This document shows, piece after piece, positions 20,684 to 29,646 of a stretch of 64,000 bases of DNA (within the stretch, counting starts at the first letter, position 1; each line of letters opens with the position of its first letter). The notes beneath the pieces are model-generated. The model was given only the letters and a program-made list of their open reading frames with translations. It had not been told where the DNA came from and ran no database searches. A program made the translations under genes and the position numbers. This DNA is from Kineosporiaceae bacterium SCSIO 59966 (GTDB lineage: Bacteria; Actinomycetota; Actinomycetes; Actinomycetales; SCSIO-59966): the NCBI GenBank assembly GCA_020881835.1, contig CP052876.1, positions 992,001-1,056,000 on the forward strand, read 5' to 3'.

Positions 20684-23600
20684 TGCCCGGCACCCACCTG
20701 CCCTCCTTCACCCACCTGTCCTCCGTCACCCACCTGCCCTCTTTCACCCACCTGCACGTGGCCTCCGGCTACTCGATGCGGTACGGCGCGAGCACCCCGG
20801 CCGCGCTCGTCGAGCGGGCGGCCGGGCTGGGGCTCGACGCGCTGGCCCTCACCGACCGGGACGGGCTCTACGGGGCGGTCAAGTTCGTCACCGCCTGCCG
20901 GGACGCCGGCCTCACCCCGCTGCTCGGGGTCGACCTGGCGGTCGAGCCGAGCGGGCTGGCCGCCGGCCTGCCGGCCTGGGCCGACCCCGGCGCCGCGGCC
21001 CGCGGCGTCCGCGGCGGCACCCCGGTCCGGGGCGGGTCGGCCGTCGACCCCCGGCTGCCCCGGGTCACCGTGCTCGCCCACGGCAGCGTCGCCCCCGACG
21101 AGGTGAGCGCCGGGCTGGCGCCCGGAGCCGGCTACGCCCGCCTGTCCCGGCTGGTCTCGGCGACCCACCTGCGGGGCGAGCGGGGCAGCCCCGTGGCGAC
21201 CGCCGCCCTCGTCGGCGAGCACGCCGAGGCCGCCGACGGGACCCCCGCCCTCACCGTGCTGCTGGGTCCGGGCTCCGAGCTGGGCCGCGCCGTCCTGGCC
21301 CGCCGGACCGACCTGGCCCGGGCCGTGCTCGCCTCCTGGTACTCCGTCCTGCCGCCCGGGTCGCTCGCCGTCGAGGTGGTCTGCCACCGGGGACCCGACG
21401 GCACCCCCGGCAGCCTCGGGCACGCGGCCCGGATGCTCGCCCTGGCCCGGGAGGCCGGGATCCCGGCCGTGCTGACCAACGCCGTCCGGTACGCCACCGG
21501 TGAGGACGCGGCGACCGTCGACGTCCTCGACGCCGCCCGGCGGCTCGTCCCGATGGACGCCCGCCACCTGGACCGGACCACCGCCCAGGGCTACCTCAAG
21601 GGTGCCGAGGAGATGGCCGCCCTGGCGGCCGAGGTCGCCCGGGCGGCGGGCGGGGGCGGACCCGCCGACCTGCTCACCGGCACCGAGCGGGTCGCCGCCC
21701 GGTGCCGGCTCGACCCGGTCCGGGACCTCGGCCTCGGCTCGGTGCACCTCCCCGAGCCGGCCGTCCTCGGCCTCGGCCCGGACGACGACCCCGACGCCGT
21801 CCTGCGGGCCCGGTGCGAGGCCGGGATCGGCCGCCGCTACCCGGGGGCCGGGCAGCGCCAGCTCGCCGCGGTCCGGGCCCGCCTCGACGACGAGCTGGCC
21901 ACCGTCGCCGCGCTGGGCTACCCGACGTACTTCCTCACCGTGGCCGACGTCTGCGACCTCGTCCGCTCGATGGGGGTGCGGGTCGCCGCCCGCGGCTCGG
22001 GGGCCGGCAGCCTGGTCAACCACCTGCTCGGCGTCTCGGGGGTGGACCCGATGGCGCACGGCCTGCTGATGGAGCGGTTCTGCACGCCGCTGCGCACCGA
22101 GCTGCCCGACATCGACATCGACGTCGAGTCCGCCCGCCGGACCGAGGTCTACGAGCGGGTGATCGAGCGGTTCGGCGGGCAGCGGGTGGCCGCGGTGTCG
22201 ATGATGGACACCTACCGGGTCCGGCACGCCGTCCGGGACGCCGGCGCGGCGCTCGGGATGCCGCCGGGCGAGATCGACGCGATCGCCACGGCGTTCCCGC
22301 ACATCCGCGCCCGGGATGCGCGGGCCGCGCTGGCCGAGCTGCCCGAGCTGCGCGCCTCCGGGATCGGCTCCTCCCGGCTCGACCTGCTCCTCGACACCGT
22401 CGAGCGGCTCGACGGGCTGCCCCGGCACGTCGCGCTGCACCCGTGCGGGGTGCTGCTGTCGGACGCCACCCTGCTGGACCGCACCCCGGTCGAGGCGAGC
22501 TGGCAGGGCTTCCCGATGAGCCAGTACGACAAGGACGACGTCGAGGTGCTCGGCCTGCTCAAGCTCGACGTGCTCGGGGTCCGGATGCAGTCGGCGATGG
22601 CGTACGCGCTCGAGGAGGTCGAGCGGGTGGACGGGGAGCGCGTCGACCTCGACGCGGTGCCGCTGGACGACGAGCCGACGTTCCGGCTGATCCGCTCCAC
22701 CCGCACGCTCGGGTGCTTCCAGATCGAGTCACCCGGGCAGCGCGAGCTCGTCGGCAAGTTCGCCCCCCAGGACTTCGCCGACCTCGTCATCGACATCTCG
22801 CTGTTCCGCCCGGGCCCGGTGAAGTCCGACATGGTGACCCCGTTCCTGTCGGCGCGGCAGGGCTGGCGGGCGCCGGAGTACCTGCACGAGACGCTGCGTG
22901 AGCCGCTCGCCGAGACCTACGGGGTCGTCGTCTTCCACGAGCAGGTGCTGCACATCGTCGCGCGGACCGCCGGGGTGAGCCTGGCCGAGGCCGACGAGGT
23001 CCGCCGGGCCCTCGGCTCCCGGGACGGGCAGGCCGAGGTGGAGGCGTGGTGGCGGCCCCGGGCCGCGGCGAACGGCTACTCCCCGCAGGACGTCGACCGG
23101 ATCTGGACGGTGCTGCGCTCCTTCGCCTCCTTCGGGTTCTGCAAGGCGCACGCGGCCGCGTTCGCGCTGCCCACCTACCAGTCCGCGTGGCTCAAGACCC
23201 ACCACCCGGCGGCCTTCCTCGCCGGGGTGCTCACCCACGACCCGGGGATGTACCCCAAGCGGCTGATCCTCGACGACGCGCGCAACCTCGGCATCGCCGT
23301 CCTGCCGCTCGACGTCAACCGCTCCGACGGCTGCTACCGGGTGGAGCGGGTGGCTCCGTGCCCGCCCGCCGGCGGTGGCCCCCGGGACGAGCCGCCGCCG
23401 GTCGCCTCCGGCGACCCGGGGGAGGGGCTGCGGCTCGACGCCGCGGTGCCGGACGCCCGGGGCTACGGCATCCGGCTGTCGCTGGCGGACGTCAAGGGCA
23501 TCTCCGAGGCCGAGGTGTCCCGGGTCGTCGCCGGCCGGCCCTACCACTCGCTGGCGGACTTCTGGCACCGCGCGAGGGTGTCCCGCCCGGTGGTGGAGCG

Positions 23601-24804
23601 GCTCGTCCTCACCGGCGCCTTCGACGCCCTGTACGGGATCGGCTCCCGCTCCCCGGTCCGCCGCCGGGGAGCGGTCACCCGGCGCGACCTGCTGCTCCAG
23701 GCCGCCGACCTGGACCGCTGGACCCGGGGTGCCGAGCGGGCCGCCCGCCGGGCCGCGCCCTCCCGCGGCCGCTCCCGGACCGCCGCGACCCCGGCCGCCC
23801 CGGTCGAGGTGCTCGCCGCCCGGCAGTCCCGGGCCCCCGCCCGGGTGCAGCCGCCCGACCGGCAGGGCGTCCAGCTCGCGCTCGACCTCGGGGACGCCCC
23901 GGAGCACACCGTGCCCAGCGGGTTGCCGGAGCTGACCGGGGCCGAGCGGGTCCGTGCCGAGCTCGAGGTGCTCGGCCTGGACGCCAGCCGGCACGTGCTC
24001 GACTTCTACACCCCGCTGCTGGACGAGCTCGGCGTCACCCGCAGCACCGACCTGACCCGGTGCCGCAGCCGCAGCGAGGTGCTCGTCGCGGGCGTCAAGG
24101 TGGCCACCCAGACCCCGCCGGTCCGCTCCGGCCGCCGGGTCGTGTTCCTCACCCTCGACGACGCCCGCGGCCCGGTCGACGCGACGTTCTTCGAGGACGT
24201 CCAGGGGCCCTACGCCGCCACCGTCTTCGGCGCCTGGCTGCTGCTCGTCCGCGGCGAGCTGCGCCGGACCGGTCCGCGCGGGGTCTCGCTGCGGGCCACC
24301 GGGGCGTGGGAGCTGCCGGTGCTGTGGGACGTCCACCGCTCGGCGGGCCTCACCGGGGTGCGCGAGCTGCTCGCCGGGTCGGCCGGGTACGACGAGCGAG
24401 CCGTGGCCGGGGCCGCGCGCAGCCGTTCCACCCGCCCGGTGACGGCGCCGCTGCCCGGGTACGAGCGCGACGACGGGGGGCTGCCCGGTCGGGACGCCGG
24501 CCGCAGCGGACCCGCCGAGCGGGGGGCGGCCGCCGCGCACCGGGGTGCCGCGGCCGCCGCGTACCGCGACGCCACTGGCCCGGCCGGCCCGACCGGCCCG
24601 GCTGGGCCGGCTGGCCCGGCTGGGGAGCGCGCCGGCCGGCGGGTGCTCGTGCACGCCAGCGGGTTCCGCCAGTCCCCCTACGCCGACGTCCGGCCGGCCG
24701 GCGGCGACGTCCGGGACACCCGCAGCACGTCGTCGCGCCGGGAGCGCGACCAGGACCCGCCGCGGCGGCTGTGGCACGCCAGCCCCGGGAGCCCGGGACG
24801 GTGA
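20683..24804 (+). CDS. dnaE2: Error-prone DNA polymerase III alpha subunit (DnaE2)
   Basis: 1373-residue C-family translesion polymerase. The PHP domain starts with THLHVASGYSMRYGAS (about residues 21-36) and LTDRDGLYGAVKF; the palm has the catalytic PDIDID at about 475-480 and the third aspartate near 628 (KLDVLG). YGVVVFHEQVLHI and the helix-hairpin-helix/OB parts follow (OB-like LVAGVKVATQTPP near 1126). The C-terminus ends in the DnaE2-type LWHASPGSPG. It is longer than the usual 1,050-1,200 residues because of a repeat-bearing N-terminus (20691-20760) and a Gly/Pro/Ala/Arg-rich insert near the end (24400-24640). The start ATG 20683 overlaps the HEPN stop. SOS induction is expected. No ImuA' or ImuB partner gene is in the window; DinB is encoded two genes downstream. 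Confidence 0.95.
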   Translation: MPGTHLPSFTHLSSVTHLPSFTHLHVASGYSMRYGASTPAALVERAAGLGLDALALTDRDGLYGAVKFVTACRDAGLTPLLGVDLAVEPSGLAAGLPAWADPGAAARGVRGGTPVRGGSAVDPRLPRVTVLAHGSVAPDEVSAGLAPGAGYARLSRLVSATHLRGERGSPVATAALVGEHAEAADGTPALTVLLGPGSELGRAVLARRTDLARAVLASWYSVLPPGSLAVEVVCHRGPDGTPGSLGHAARMLALAREAGIPAVLTNAVRYATGEDAATVDVLDAARRLVPMDARHLDRTTAQGYLKGAEEMAALAAEVARAAGGGGPADLLTGTERVAARCRLDPVRDLGLGSVHLPEPAVLGLGPDDDPDAVLRARCEAGIGRRYPGAGQRQLAAVRARLDDELATVAALGYPTYFLTVADVCDLVRSMGVRVAARGSGAGSLVNHLLGVSGVDPMAHGLLMERFCTPLRTELPDIDIDVESARRTEVYERVIERFGGQRVAAVSMMDTYRVRHAVRDAGAALGMPPGEIDAIATAFPHIRARDARAALAELPELRASGIGSSRLDLLLDTVERLDGLPRHVALHPCGVLLSDATLLDRTPVEASWQGFPMSQYDKDDVEVLGLLKLDVLGVRMQSAMAYALEEVERVDGERVDLDAVPLDDEPTFRLIRSTRTLGCFQIESPGQRELVGKFAPQDFADLVIDISLFRPGPVKSDMVTPFLSARQGWRAPEYLHETLREPLAETYGVVVFHEQVLHIVARTAGVSLAEADEVRRALGSRDGQAEVEAWWRPRAAANGYSPQDVDRIWTVLRSFASFGFCKAHAAAFALPTYQSAWLKTHHPAAFLAGVLTHDPGMYPKRLILDDARNLGIAVLPLDVNRSDGCYRVERVAPCPPAGGGPRDEPPPVASGDPGEGLRLDAAVPDARGYGIRLSLADVKGISEAEVSRVVAGRPYHSLADFWHRARVSRPVVERLVLTGAFDALYGIGSRSPVRRRGAVTRRDLLLQAADLDRWTRGAERAARRAAPSRGRSRTAATPAAPVEVLAARQSRAPARVQPPDRQGVQLALDLGDAPEHTVPSGLPELTGAERVRAELEVLGLDASRHVLDFYTPLLDELGVTRSTDLTRCRSRSEVLVAGVKVATQTPPVRSGRRVVFLTLDDARGPVDATFFEDVQGPYAATVFGAWLLLVRGELRRTGPRGVSLRATGAWELPVLWDVHRSAGLTGVRELLAGSAGYDERAVAGAARSRSTRPVTAPLPGYERDDGGLPGRDAGRSGPAERGAAAAHRGAAAAAYRDATGPAGPTGPAGPAGPAGERAGRRVLVHASGFRQSPYADVRPAGGDVRDTRSTSSRRERDQDPPRRLWHASPGSPGR
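20691..20760 (+). repeat. 18-bp tandem repeats at the start of dnaE2
   Basis: CACCCACCTG-(C/T)CCTC-type units occur at 20691-20708, 20709-20726 and 20727-20744, with a partial fourth at 20745-20760. They encode THLPSF, THLSSV, THLPSF and THLHVA. The fourth is the genuine PHP-domain strand, so the others look like duplications of it. Confidence 0.88.
24577..24624 (+). repeat. Collagen-like Gly-Pro-(Ala/Thr) repeat in dnaE2
   Basis: GGCCCG/GCT-type 9-bp repeats encode GPAGPTGPAGPAGPAG near the polymerase C-terminus. This is a low-complexity linker between the OB-like part and the conserved terminal HASGFRQSPYAD segment. Confidence 0.8.
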
Positions 24805-24816
24805 CCGGGCGCCGAC

Positions 24817-24822
24817 TACGCT
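24817..24822 (+). promoter_or_regulatory. -10 hexamer before the methyltransferase gene
   Basis: TACGCT, 7 nt, then GTG 24830, in the 25-bp gap after dnaE2. It suggests that the methyltransferase and dinB have their own leaderless promoter besides SOS read-through. Confidence 0.5.
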
Positions 24823-24829
24823 GCCGGTC

Positions 24830-25627
24830 GTGCCGGAGACCCGAGGCTCGGACCCGCGCGCCAGCGTGCGCACCGCCGTCGTGTGGGACGCCCTGGACGC
24901 CGTCGTCGAGGAGATCTCCCGGCGCACCGGCGTCCGCACCCTCGAGGTCGTCGACGTCGGCGGCGGGACCGGCGGGTTCGCCGTCCCGCTCGCCGTGGCC
25001 GGTCACCGGGTCACCGTCGTCGACGCCAGCCCGGACGCCCTGGCCGGCCTGCGCCGCCGGGCCGGGGAGGCCGGTGTCCTCGACCGGGTGGACGCCGTCC
25101 AGGCGGACGCCGCCGACCTGGTCGCCGCGGTCGGAGCCCGGTCGGCCGACCTCGTCCTGTGCCACGACGTCCTCGAGCACGTCGACGTACCCGCCCGGGT
25201 GGCCGCCGCCCTCGCCGAGGTGGTCCGCCCGCACGGCGTCGTCAGCGTGCTCGTCGCCCAGCCGACGGCCGCGGTGCTGCACCGGGCCGTCGCCGGCCGG
25301 GTGGCCGAGGCCCTGGAGCTGCTGCGTGCCCCAGCCCCGGCGCTCGACGACACCGACGACCTGCCCCGGCGGCTGGACGCCGCCACCGCCACCGCGCTGC
25401 TGCACGCGGCCGGTCTGGACGTGCGGACCCGGCACGGCGTCCGCGTGCTCGCCGACCTCGTCCCGGCCGCAGCCGTCGACGGGGACGTCGAGGCCACCCG
25501 GGCGCTGCTCGCCCTGGAGCGGCTGGCCTCCGGCCAGGACCGGTTCACCGACCTGGCTGGTGCGGTCCACCTGCTGGCCCACCCTCGTGCCGCCGGGTCC
25601 CTCGGCGCCGGGACCGCGCCGGACTGA
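24830..25627 (+). CDS. Class I SAM-dependent methyltransferase
   Basis: 265-residue Rossmann-fold methyltransferase. Motif I is VVDVGGGTGGFAVPLA (about residues 38-53), the acidic residue after strand 2 is in RVTVVDASPDAL, motif II is VDAVQADAADLV and motif IV is ADLVLCHDVLEHVD (about 105-118). The substrate is unknown; methylation of a small molecule, lipid or tRNA is as likely as of protein or DNA, and there is no DNA-methylase-type (D/N)PP(Y/F) motif. It lies between dnaE2 and dinB on the same strand. GTG 24830 is supported by the TACGCT hexamer 7 nt upstream. Confidence 0.87.
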   Translation: MPETRGSDPRASVRTAVVWDALDAVVEEISRRTGVRTLEVVDVGGGTGGFAVPLAVAGHRVTVVDASPDALAGLRRRAGEAGVLDRVDAVQADAADLVAAVGARSADLVLCHDVLEHVDVPARVAAALAEVVRPHGVVSVLVAQPTAAVLHRAVAGRVAEALELLRAPAPALDDTDDLPRRLDAATATALLHAAGLDVRTRHGVRVLADLVPAAAVDGDVEATRALLALERLASGQDRFTDLAGAVHLLAHPRAAGSLGAGTAPD

Positions 25628-25654
25628 CCCCCTCCCTGCCCGCCGGGGGCCGTC

Positions 25655-26869
25655 GTGACCCCCCGCCCCCCGGTCGCGGGCGGACCGGCGGAGACCGTCC
25701 TGCACGTCGACATGGACGCCTTCTACGTCTCGGTGTCCCTGCTGGACCGGCCCGAGCTGCGCGGGCTCCCGGTCGTGGTCGGCGGCGGCGCCCGCGGCGT
25801 CGTGCTCTCGGCCAGCTACGAGGCCCGCCGGTACGGGGTGCGCTCGGCGATGCCGATGGGCCGGGCGCGCCGGCTGTGCCCCGAGGCGGTCGTCGTCCCC
25901 CCGGACCACACCCGCTACGCCGAGGTCTCCCGCGGGGTGATGGAGGTCTTCCGCTCGGTCACCCCGGTGGTGGAGCAGGTCAGCCCCGACGAGGCCTTCC
26001 TCGACGTGGCCGGGGCCCGGCGGCTGCTCGGCGACCCGGTGCGGATCGCCCGGCTGCTGCGCGACCGGGTCGCCGACGAGCAGGGCATCACCTGCTCGGT
26101 CGGGATCGCGGCCGGCAAGCTCGTCGCCAAGCTCGCCTCCACCCGCAGCAAGCCGGACGGCCTGCTGCACGTCCCCCGGGAGCGGACCGTCGAGTTCCTC
26201 CACCCGCTGCCGGTCGGTGCGCTGTGGGGCGTGGGGGAGCGCACCGCCGAGCAGCTGCGCCGGCTCGGCCTGCACACCGTCGGCGACCTCGCCCACACCC
26301 CGGCACCGACGCTGCGCCGCGCCCTCGGTGACGCCCTCGGGCAGCACCTGCACGACCTGTCCTGGGGCCGGGACACCCGCCCGGTCGTCGACGGCGCCCC
26401 GGCCCGCAGCGTCAGCGCGGCGGAGACCTTCTCCCGGGACGTCGACGACCCCGACGTCGTGCGCCGCGAGCTGCTCCGGCTCGCCGAACGGGTCGCCGCC
26501 CGGCTGCGGGCCACCGGGTCAGCCGGGCGGACGGTGTCGCTCACGGTCCGGTTCGCCGACTTCACCACCGTGAGCAGGTCCCGCACCCTGGCCGAGCCCA
26601 CGGACCTCGGCCGGCAGGTGTACGCCACCGCCCGGGAGCTCTACACCGCGCTGCGGCTCGACCGGGCCCGCATCCGCCTCGTCGGCGTCCGGGTCGAGCA
26701 GCTCGTCGACGCCGGGCAGCAGCACCACCAGCTCACCCTCGACGAGTGGCCGGAGGACTGGCGCCGGGCCGAGCACGCGGTGGACCGGGCGGCGGCCCGG
26801 TTCGGGGCCGGAGCGGTCCGCCCAGCAGCCCTCATCGCGACCGCCGAGGACGACCGCAGCCGGCCCTGA
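25655..26869 (+). CDS. dinB: DNA polymerase IV (Y family)
   Basis: 404-residue translesion polymerase. Catalytic carboxylates are in HVDMDAFYVSVS (D19, D21) and SPDEAFLD (D112, E113). The steric-gate region, the fingers segment ASYEARRYGVRSAMPM, the HhH segment WGVGERTAEQLRRLGLHTVGD (about 190-210) and the little-finger domain are all present. The C-terminal QLTLDEW (about residue 352) resembles a sliding-clamp-binding QL(S/D)LF motif. It is a regular DinB, not an ImuB (the active site is intact). It follows the methyltransferase by 27 bp and is probably part of the SOS operon. A hairpin at 26885 may end the operon. Confidence 0.94.
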   Translation: MTPRPPVAGGPAETVLHVDMDAFYVSVSLLDRPELRGLPVVVGGGARGVVLSASYEARRYGVRSAMPMGRARRLCPEAVVVPPDHTRYAEVSRGVMEVFRSVTPVVEQVSPDEAFLDVAGARRLLGDPVRIARLLRDRVADEQGITCSVGIAAGKLVAKLASTRSKPDGLLHVPRERTVEFLHPLPVGALWGVGERTAEQLRRLGLHTVGDLAHTPAPTLRRALGDALGQHLHDLSWGRDTRPVVDGAPARSVSAAETFSRDVDDPDVVRRELLRLAERVAARLRATGSAGRTVSLTVRFADFTTVSRSRTLAEPTDLGRQVYATARELYTALRLDRARIRLVGVRVEQLVDAGQQHHQLTLDEWPEDWRRAEHAVDRAAARFGAGAVRPAALIATAEDDRSRP

Positions 26870-26884
26870 GAGGTCCACCGCATC

Positions 26885-26902
26885 CCCGGCTTTCGCGCCG
26901 GG
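26885..26902 (+). terminator. Terminator-like hairpin after dinB
   Basis: CCCGGC-TTTCGC-GCCGGG forms a 6-bp perfect stem 15 nt after the dinB stop and before the DUF3040 promoter region. There is no T-tract, as is common in actinobacteria. Confidence 0.45.
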
Positions 26903-26960
26903 CGACGGCGACCTATCCTGAGTTCTCCACCACCCAGGGCTCGACCGCAGGAGGTCGACA

Positions 26961-27356
26961 GTGCCTCTCTCCGAGCACGAGCAGCGACTGCTCGCACAGA
27001 TGGAGCAGCAGCTCCTGTCCGAGGACCCGAAGTTCGCCTCGGCGATGCGGGGTCGCCGCTCGGTCGCCCGACGGCACCTCGCCGTCGGGGTCCTCGGCGT
27101 GCTGGCCGGTCTGGTCCTGCTCGTCGTCGCCGTCTCCCAGAACGTCATCCTGCTCGGCGTCCTCGCCTTTCTGCTCATGCTCGGCGGCGCGATCTACGCG
27201 TTCTCCGCGCCGCGCGGCCCGGTCGGCGTCGTCGACGGGTCCGGCCGGCCGCGGCCCCGCAGACCGGGCCAGGGACCCGCCTCGCAGGGCTCCGGGTCCT
27301 TCATGCAGCGGCTCGAGGAGCGCTGGGACCGTCGCCGCGGGGACCGCGGGTTCTGA
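26961..27356 (+). CDS. DUF3040 membrane protein
   Basis: 131-residue protein. The amphipathic N-terminus PLSEHEQRLLAQMEQQLLSEDPKFASAM is diagnostic for DUF3040. It is followed by two transmembrane helices (about 41-60 and 62-83) and a basic Pro/Gly/Arg-rich cytosolic tail. The homologue Rv2169c sits in the same neighbourhood in M. tuberculosis, between metF and mraZ. GTG 26961 has AGGAGG 7 nt upstream, and TATCCT (26913-26918) is a plausible -10. Function is unknown. The last 56 bp overlap, on the opposite strand, the end of the transglutaminase gene. Confidence 0.9.
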   Translation: MPLSEHEQRLLAQMEQQLLSEDPKFASAMRGRRSVARRHLAVGVLGVLAGLVLLVVAVSQNVILLGVLAFLLMLGGAIYAFSAPRGPVGVVDGSGRPRPRRPGQGPASQGSGSFMQRLEERWDRRRGDRGF

Positions 27357-29646
27357 GCGCGCGCAGCCGTCCGGCCAGCCGCCGCTCGGCGGCGTCCGCG
27401 GCCGTCCCCGCCCGAACCAGCCCGGTGCGCAGGTGGGCCACCCCCGAGCCGGGTAGCAACCGGGCCCGCCACCGGACCCCCCGCCCGACGCCGGCGTGCA
27501 GCGCCCGCTCGACGGCGCGCACGTCCCGGCGCAGGCTGGCGACGCCGGCGGTCCCGCCGTCCCGCGCGTAGCGGGCCCGCTCGACGACGGCGACGACGGC
27601 GTCCAGCGCCTGTCGGCCCGCGTCGTCGAGGTGCTCGCCGAGCCGGCGGCCGAGCTGGCGCGGGGTGAGCGGCCCGTCGGCGTCCAGCCCCAGGTCCGCC
27701 GCCGACTCCCGCAGCGTCGTCCACGCCGCCTCCGGACCCGCGCCAGGATCCGGCGAGCGGGCCGCCGACCGCCACCGAGACCGGCGGACCAGCCGGGAGG
27801 TGACGAGCGGGGCGCCGGCCAGCGCCAGGACGAGCAGCACGCCGGAGACGGCCCGCCACGGGACGGCGGCCAGCACCTGCGTCAGTGACGTCCCGGCGGC
27901 GGCCGCCGCGTCGTCCGCGGCCGTGGTGCTCGCGCCCCCCTGCTCCGGCGGCGGCGCGGACGTCGGCAGGTCCGTCGGGTCCCGGTCGGCCACCACGGAC
28001 GGCGGGGGAGCGGCCCAGGACGGCAGCGAGCCGGTCCGGGTCGAGGGGGTGGGCTCGAACCGCACCCAGCCGACCCCGGCGAAGTACAGCTCCGGCCAGG
28101 CGTGCGCGTCCCGCACCGAGACCGTGTAGCTGCCGTCGGGCTGCCGCTGCCCGGGCAGGAACCCGACAGCCACCCGGGACGGGATGCCGAGGGTGCGGGC
28201 CATCACCGCCATCGAGGAGGCGAAGTGCACGCAGTACCCGGCCCGCTGGGCGAGGAAGTCGGCCAGCGCCGACGCGCTGTCGGCGGCCGGCGCGGTCAGC
28301 GAGTACCGGAAGCCGCCCTCGTTGCGGAACCACTGCTGCAGCCGGACGGCCTGCTCGTACGGCGTGCCCTCGCCGGCCACCTCCGCGGCGGTGGCGGCCA
28401 CGCTCGCCGGCAGGTCCGCTGGTGGGGTCCCCCAGCGGGCGACGACGTCCGACGGGGGCGGCGGGGCGTCCAGCAGCTGCTCGGGTGTCGGGGTGACCTC
28501 GAGGTAGAAGGCGTCGTAGCTCATGCCCGGGCTCGTCGACACCCCGTCACCCAGCACGTTGAGGGTGTCGTCGTACAGCCAGGGGCCCATGACGTCGACC
28601 CGGGTGGTCGGGTAGGGCACCGGCAGCCAGACGCTCTCCAGCCCCTGGACGGTGATCCGGAACCGCTGGCCCTGCGCCGTGACCTCGTCCGAGAGCCCGG
28701 GCGGGGCCGGCAGCCCGCCGGCCGCGGTGTCGCTGCGCGGCAGCGGCTCCAGCCGGGGCCGCCACTGCTCGCCGTCGTAGAGGTCGTTGGTGACGAGCCG
28801 CAGCGGCTGGGGCGTCCCCGTCGTCGTGTAGGTGAGGACGGTGTCGTCCCGCGGCGCGGTGAGGTTCTCCCGCAGGTCGAGGATCGGGTTGACCACCGAG
28901 ATCCGCCCGCCCTGGCCCGGTCCGTCACCCGTCCCGCTGCCGAGGTGCAGGGCCTCCCCGAGGCCGGGGACGACGGTCGGCACGACGACCGCGCCGGCCA
29001 GGGCCAGCGCCCCGACCCGGCGGCCGGTCGCCGCCAGCGGCGCAGGCCCCCCGCCGTCGCCGTCCAGCACCCGGCCCCAGCGGCCGACCCGCTCGCCGGC
29101 GTCGGCCGCGACGAGCACCAGGTAGCCGGCGCCGGCCAGGACGAACCAGTACCAGTCGAGCCCTCCCGGAGCGAGGGCCGCCGGCACGAGGTAGACGGCG
29201 AGCAGCGGCAGCCCGGCGACCGCGGGCTGTCGCAGGCCCACCGCGACCGTGTCGACGACGAGGACCACCGCCCCGACGCCGGCCGACACGAGCAGCCGGA
29301 TCCCGGCCTCCGCGGGCGCCGGCGGGGCCACCGTGGCCACGAGGTCCGCCCCGACGGCCGCGACGGCGATCAGCTCCCCGGTCGTCGCCACCGTGGGCAG
29401 CACCCCCCACCACGCCTCGGCCCGCGCGTACAGCCAGGTCAGGACGAGCAGCCAGGCGACGAGGCCGGCCGCCAGCGCCACCCCCGGGTGCCGGGACAGC
29501 CGGCGCGCGGCAGCCGTCGCGGCGGCCACCGCGCCGACGGTGACGAGGACCTCGACGAACCACCGGACGCCCTCGACCAGGGTGGACAGCGTGGCCGCGG
29601 TCAGCAGGGTGGCCACGACCGCGGCGAGCGGCAGGTGCGACCTCAT
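27301..29646 (-). CDS. Transglutaminase-like membrane protein (TgpA type, DUF3488/DUF4129)
   Basis: 781-residue protein. The N-terminal half has about six to seven membrane helices (about 5-250), followed by an extracytoplasmic transglutaminase-like domain with catalytic cysteine in RAGYCVHFASSMAVMAR (about residue 470), histidine in VRDAHAWPELYF (about 510) and the third position in WVRFEPTPS, where Glu replaces the usual Asp. A Thr/Pro/Ala linker, one more membrane helix (about 600-620) and a cytosolic helical tail follow. It probably cross-links or cleaves peptides at the envelope, together with the co-encoded DUF58 protein and MoxR ATPase (ATGA overlap with DUF58). The start is ATG 29646. 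Its 3' end overlaps DUF3040 convergently. Confidence 0.92.
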   Translation of the reverse strand: MRSHLPLAAVVATLLTAATLSTLVEGVRWFVEVLVTVGAVAAATAAARRLSRHPGVALAAGLVAWLLVLTWLYARAEAWWGVLPTVATTGELIAVAAVGADLVATVAPPAPAEAGIRLLVSAGVGAVVLVVDTVAVGLRQPAVAGLPLLAVYLVPAALAPGGLDWYWFVLAGAGYLVLVAADAGERVGRWGRVLDGDGGGPAPLAATGRRVGALALAGAVVVPTVVPGLGEALHLGSGTGDGPGQGGRISVVNPILDLRENLTAPRDDTVLTYTTTGTPQPLRLVTNDLYDGEQWRPRLEPLPRSDTAAGGLPAPPGLSDEVTAQGQRFRITVQGLESVWLPVPYPTTRVDVMGPWLYDDTLNVLGDGVSTSPGMSYDAFYLEVTPTPEQLLDAPPPPSDVVARWGTPPADLPASVAATAAEVAGEGTPYEQAVRLQQWFRNEGGFRYSLTAPAADSASALADFLAQRAGYCVHFASSMAVMARTLGIPSRVAVGFLPGQRQPDGSYTVSVRDAHAWPELYFAGVGWVRFEPTPSTRTGSLPSWAAPPPSVVADRDPTDLPTSAPPPEQGGASTTAADDAAAAAGTSLTQVLAAVPWRAVSGVLLVLALAGAPLVTSRLVRRSRWRSAARSPDPGAGPEAAWTTLRESAADLGLDADGPLTPRQLGRRLGEHLDDAGRQALDAVVAVVERARYARDGGTAGVASLRRDVRAVERALHAGVGRGVRWRARLLPGSGVAHLRTGLVRAGTAADAAERRLAGRLRALRTRGPRGDGPSAPRAAA

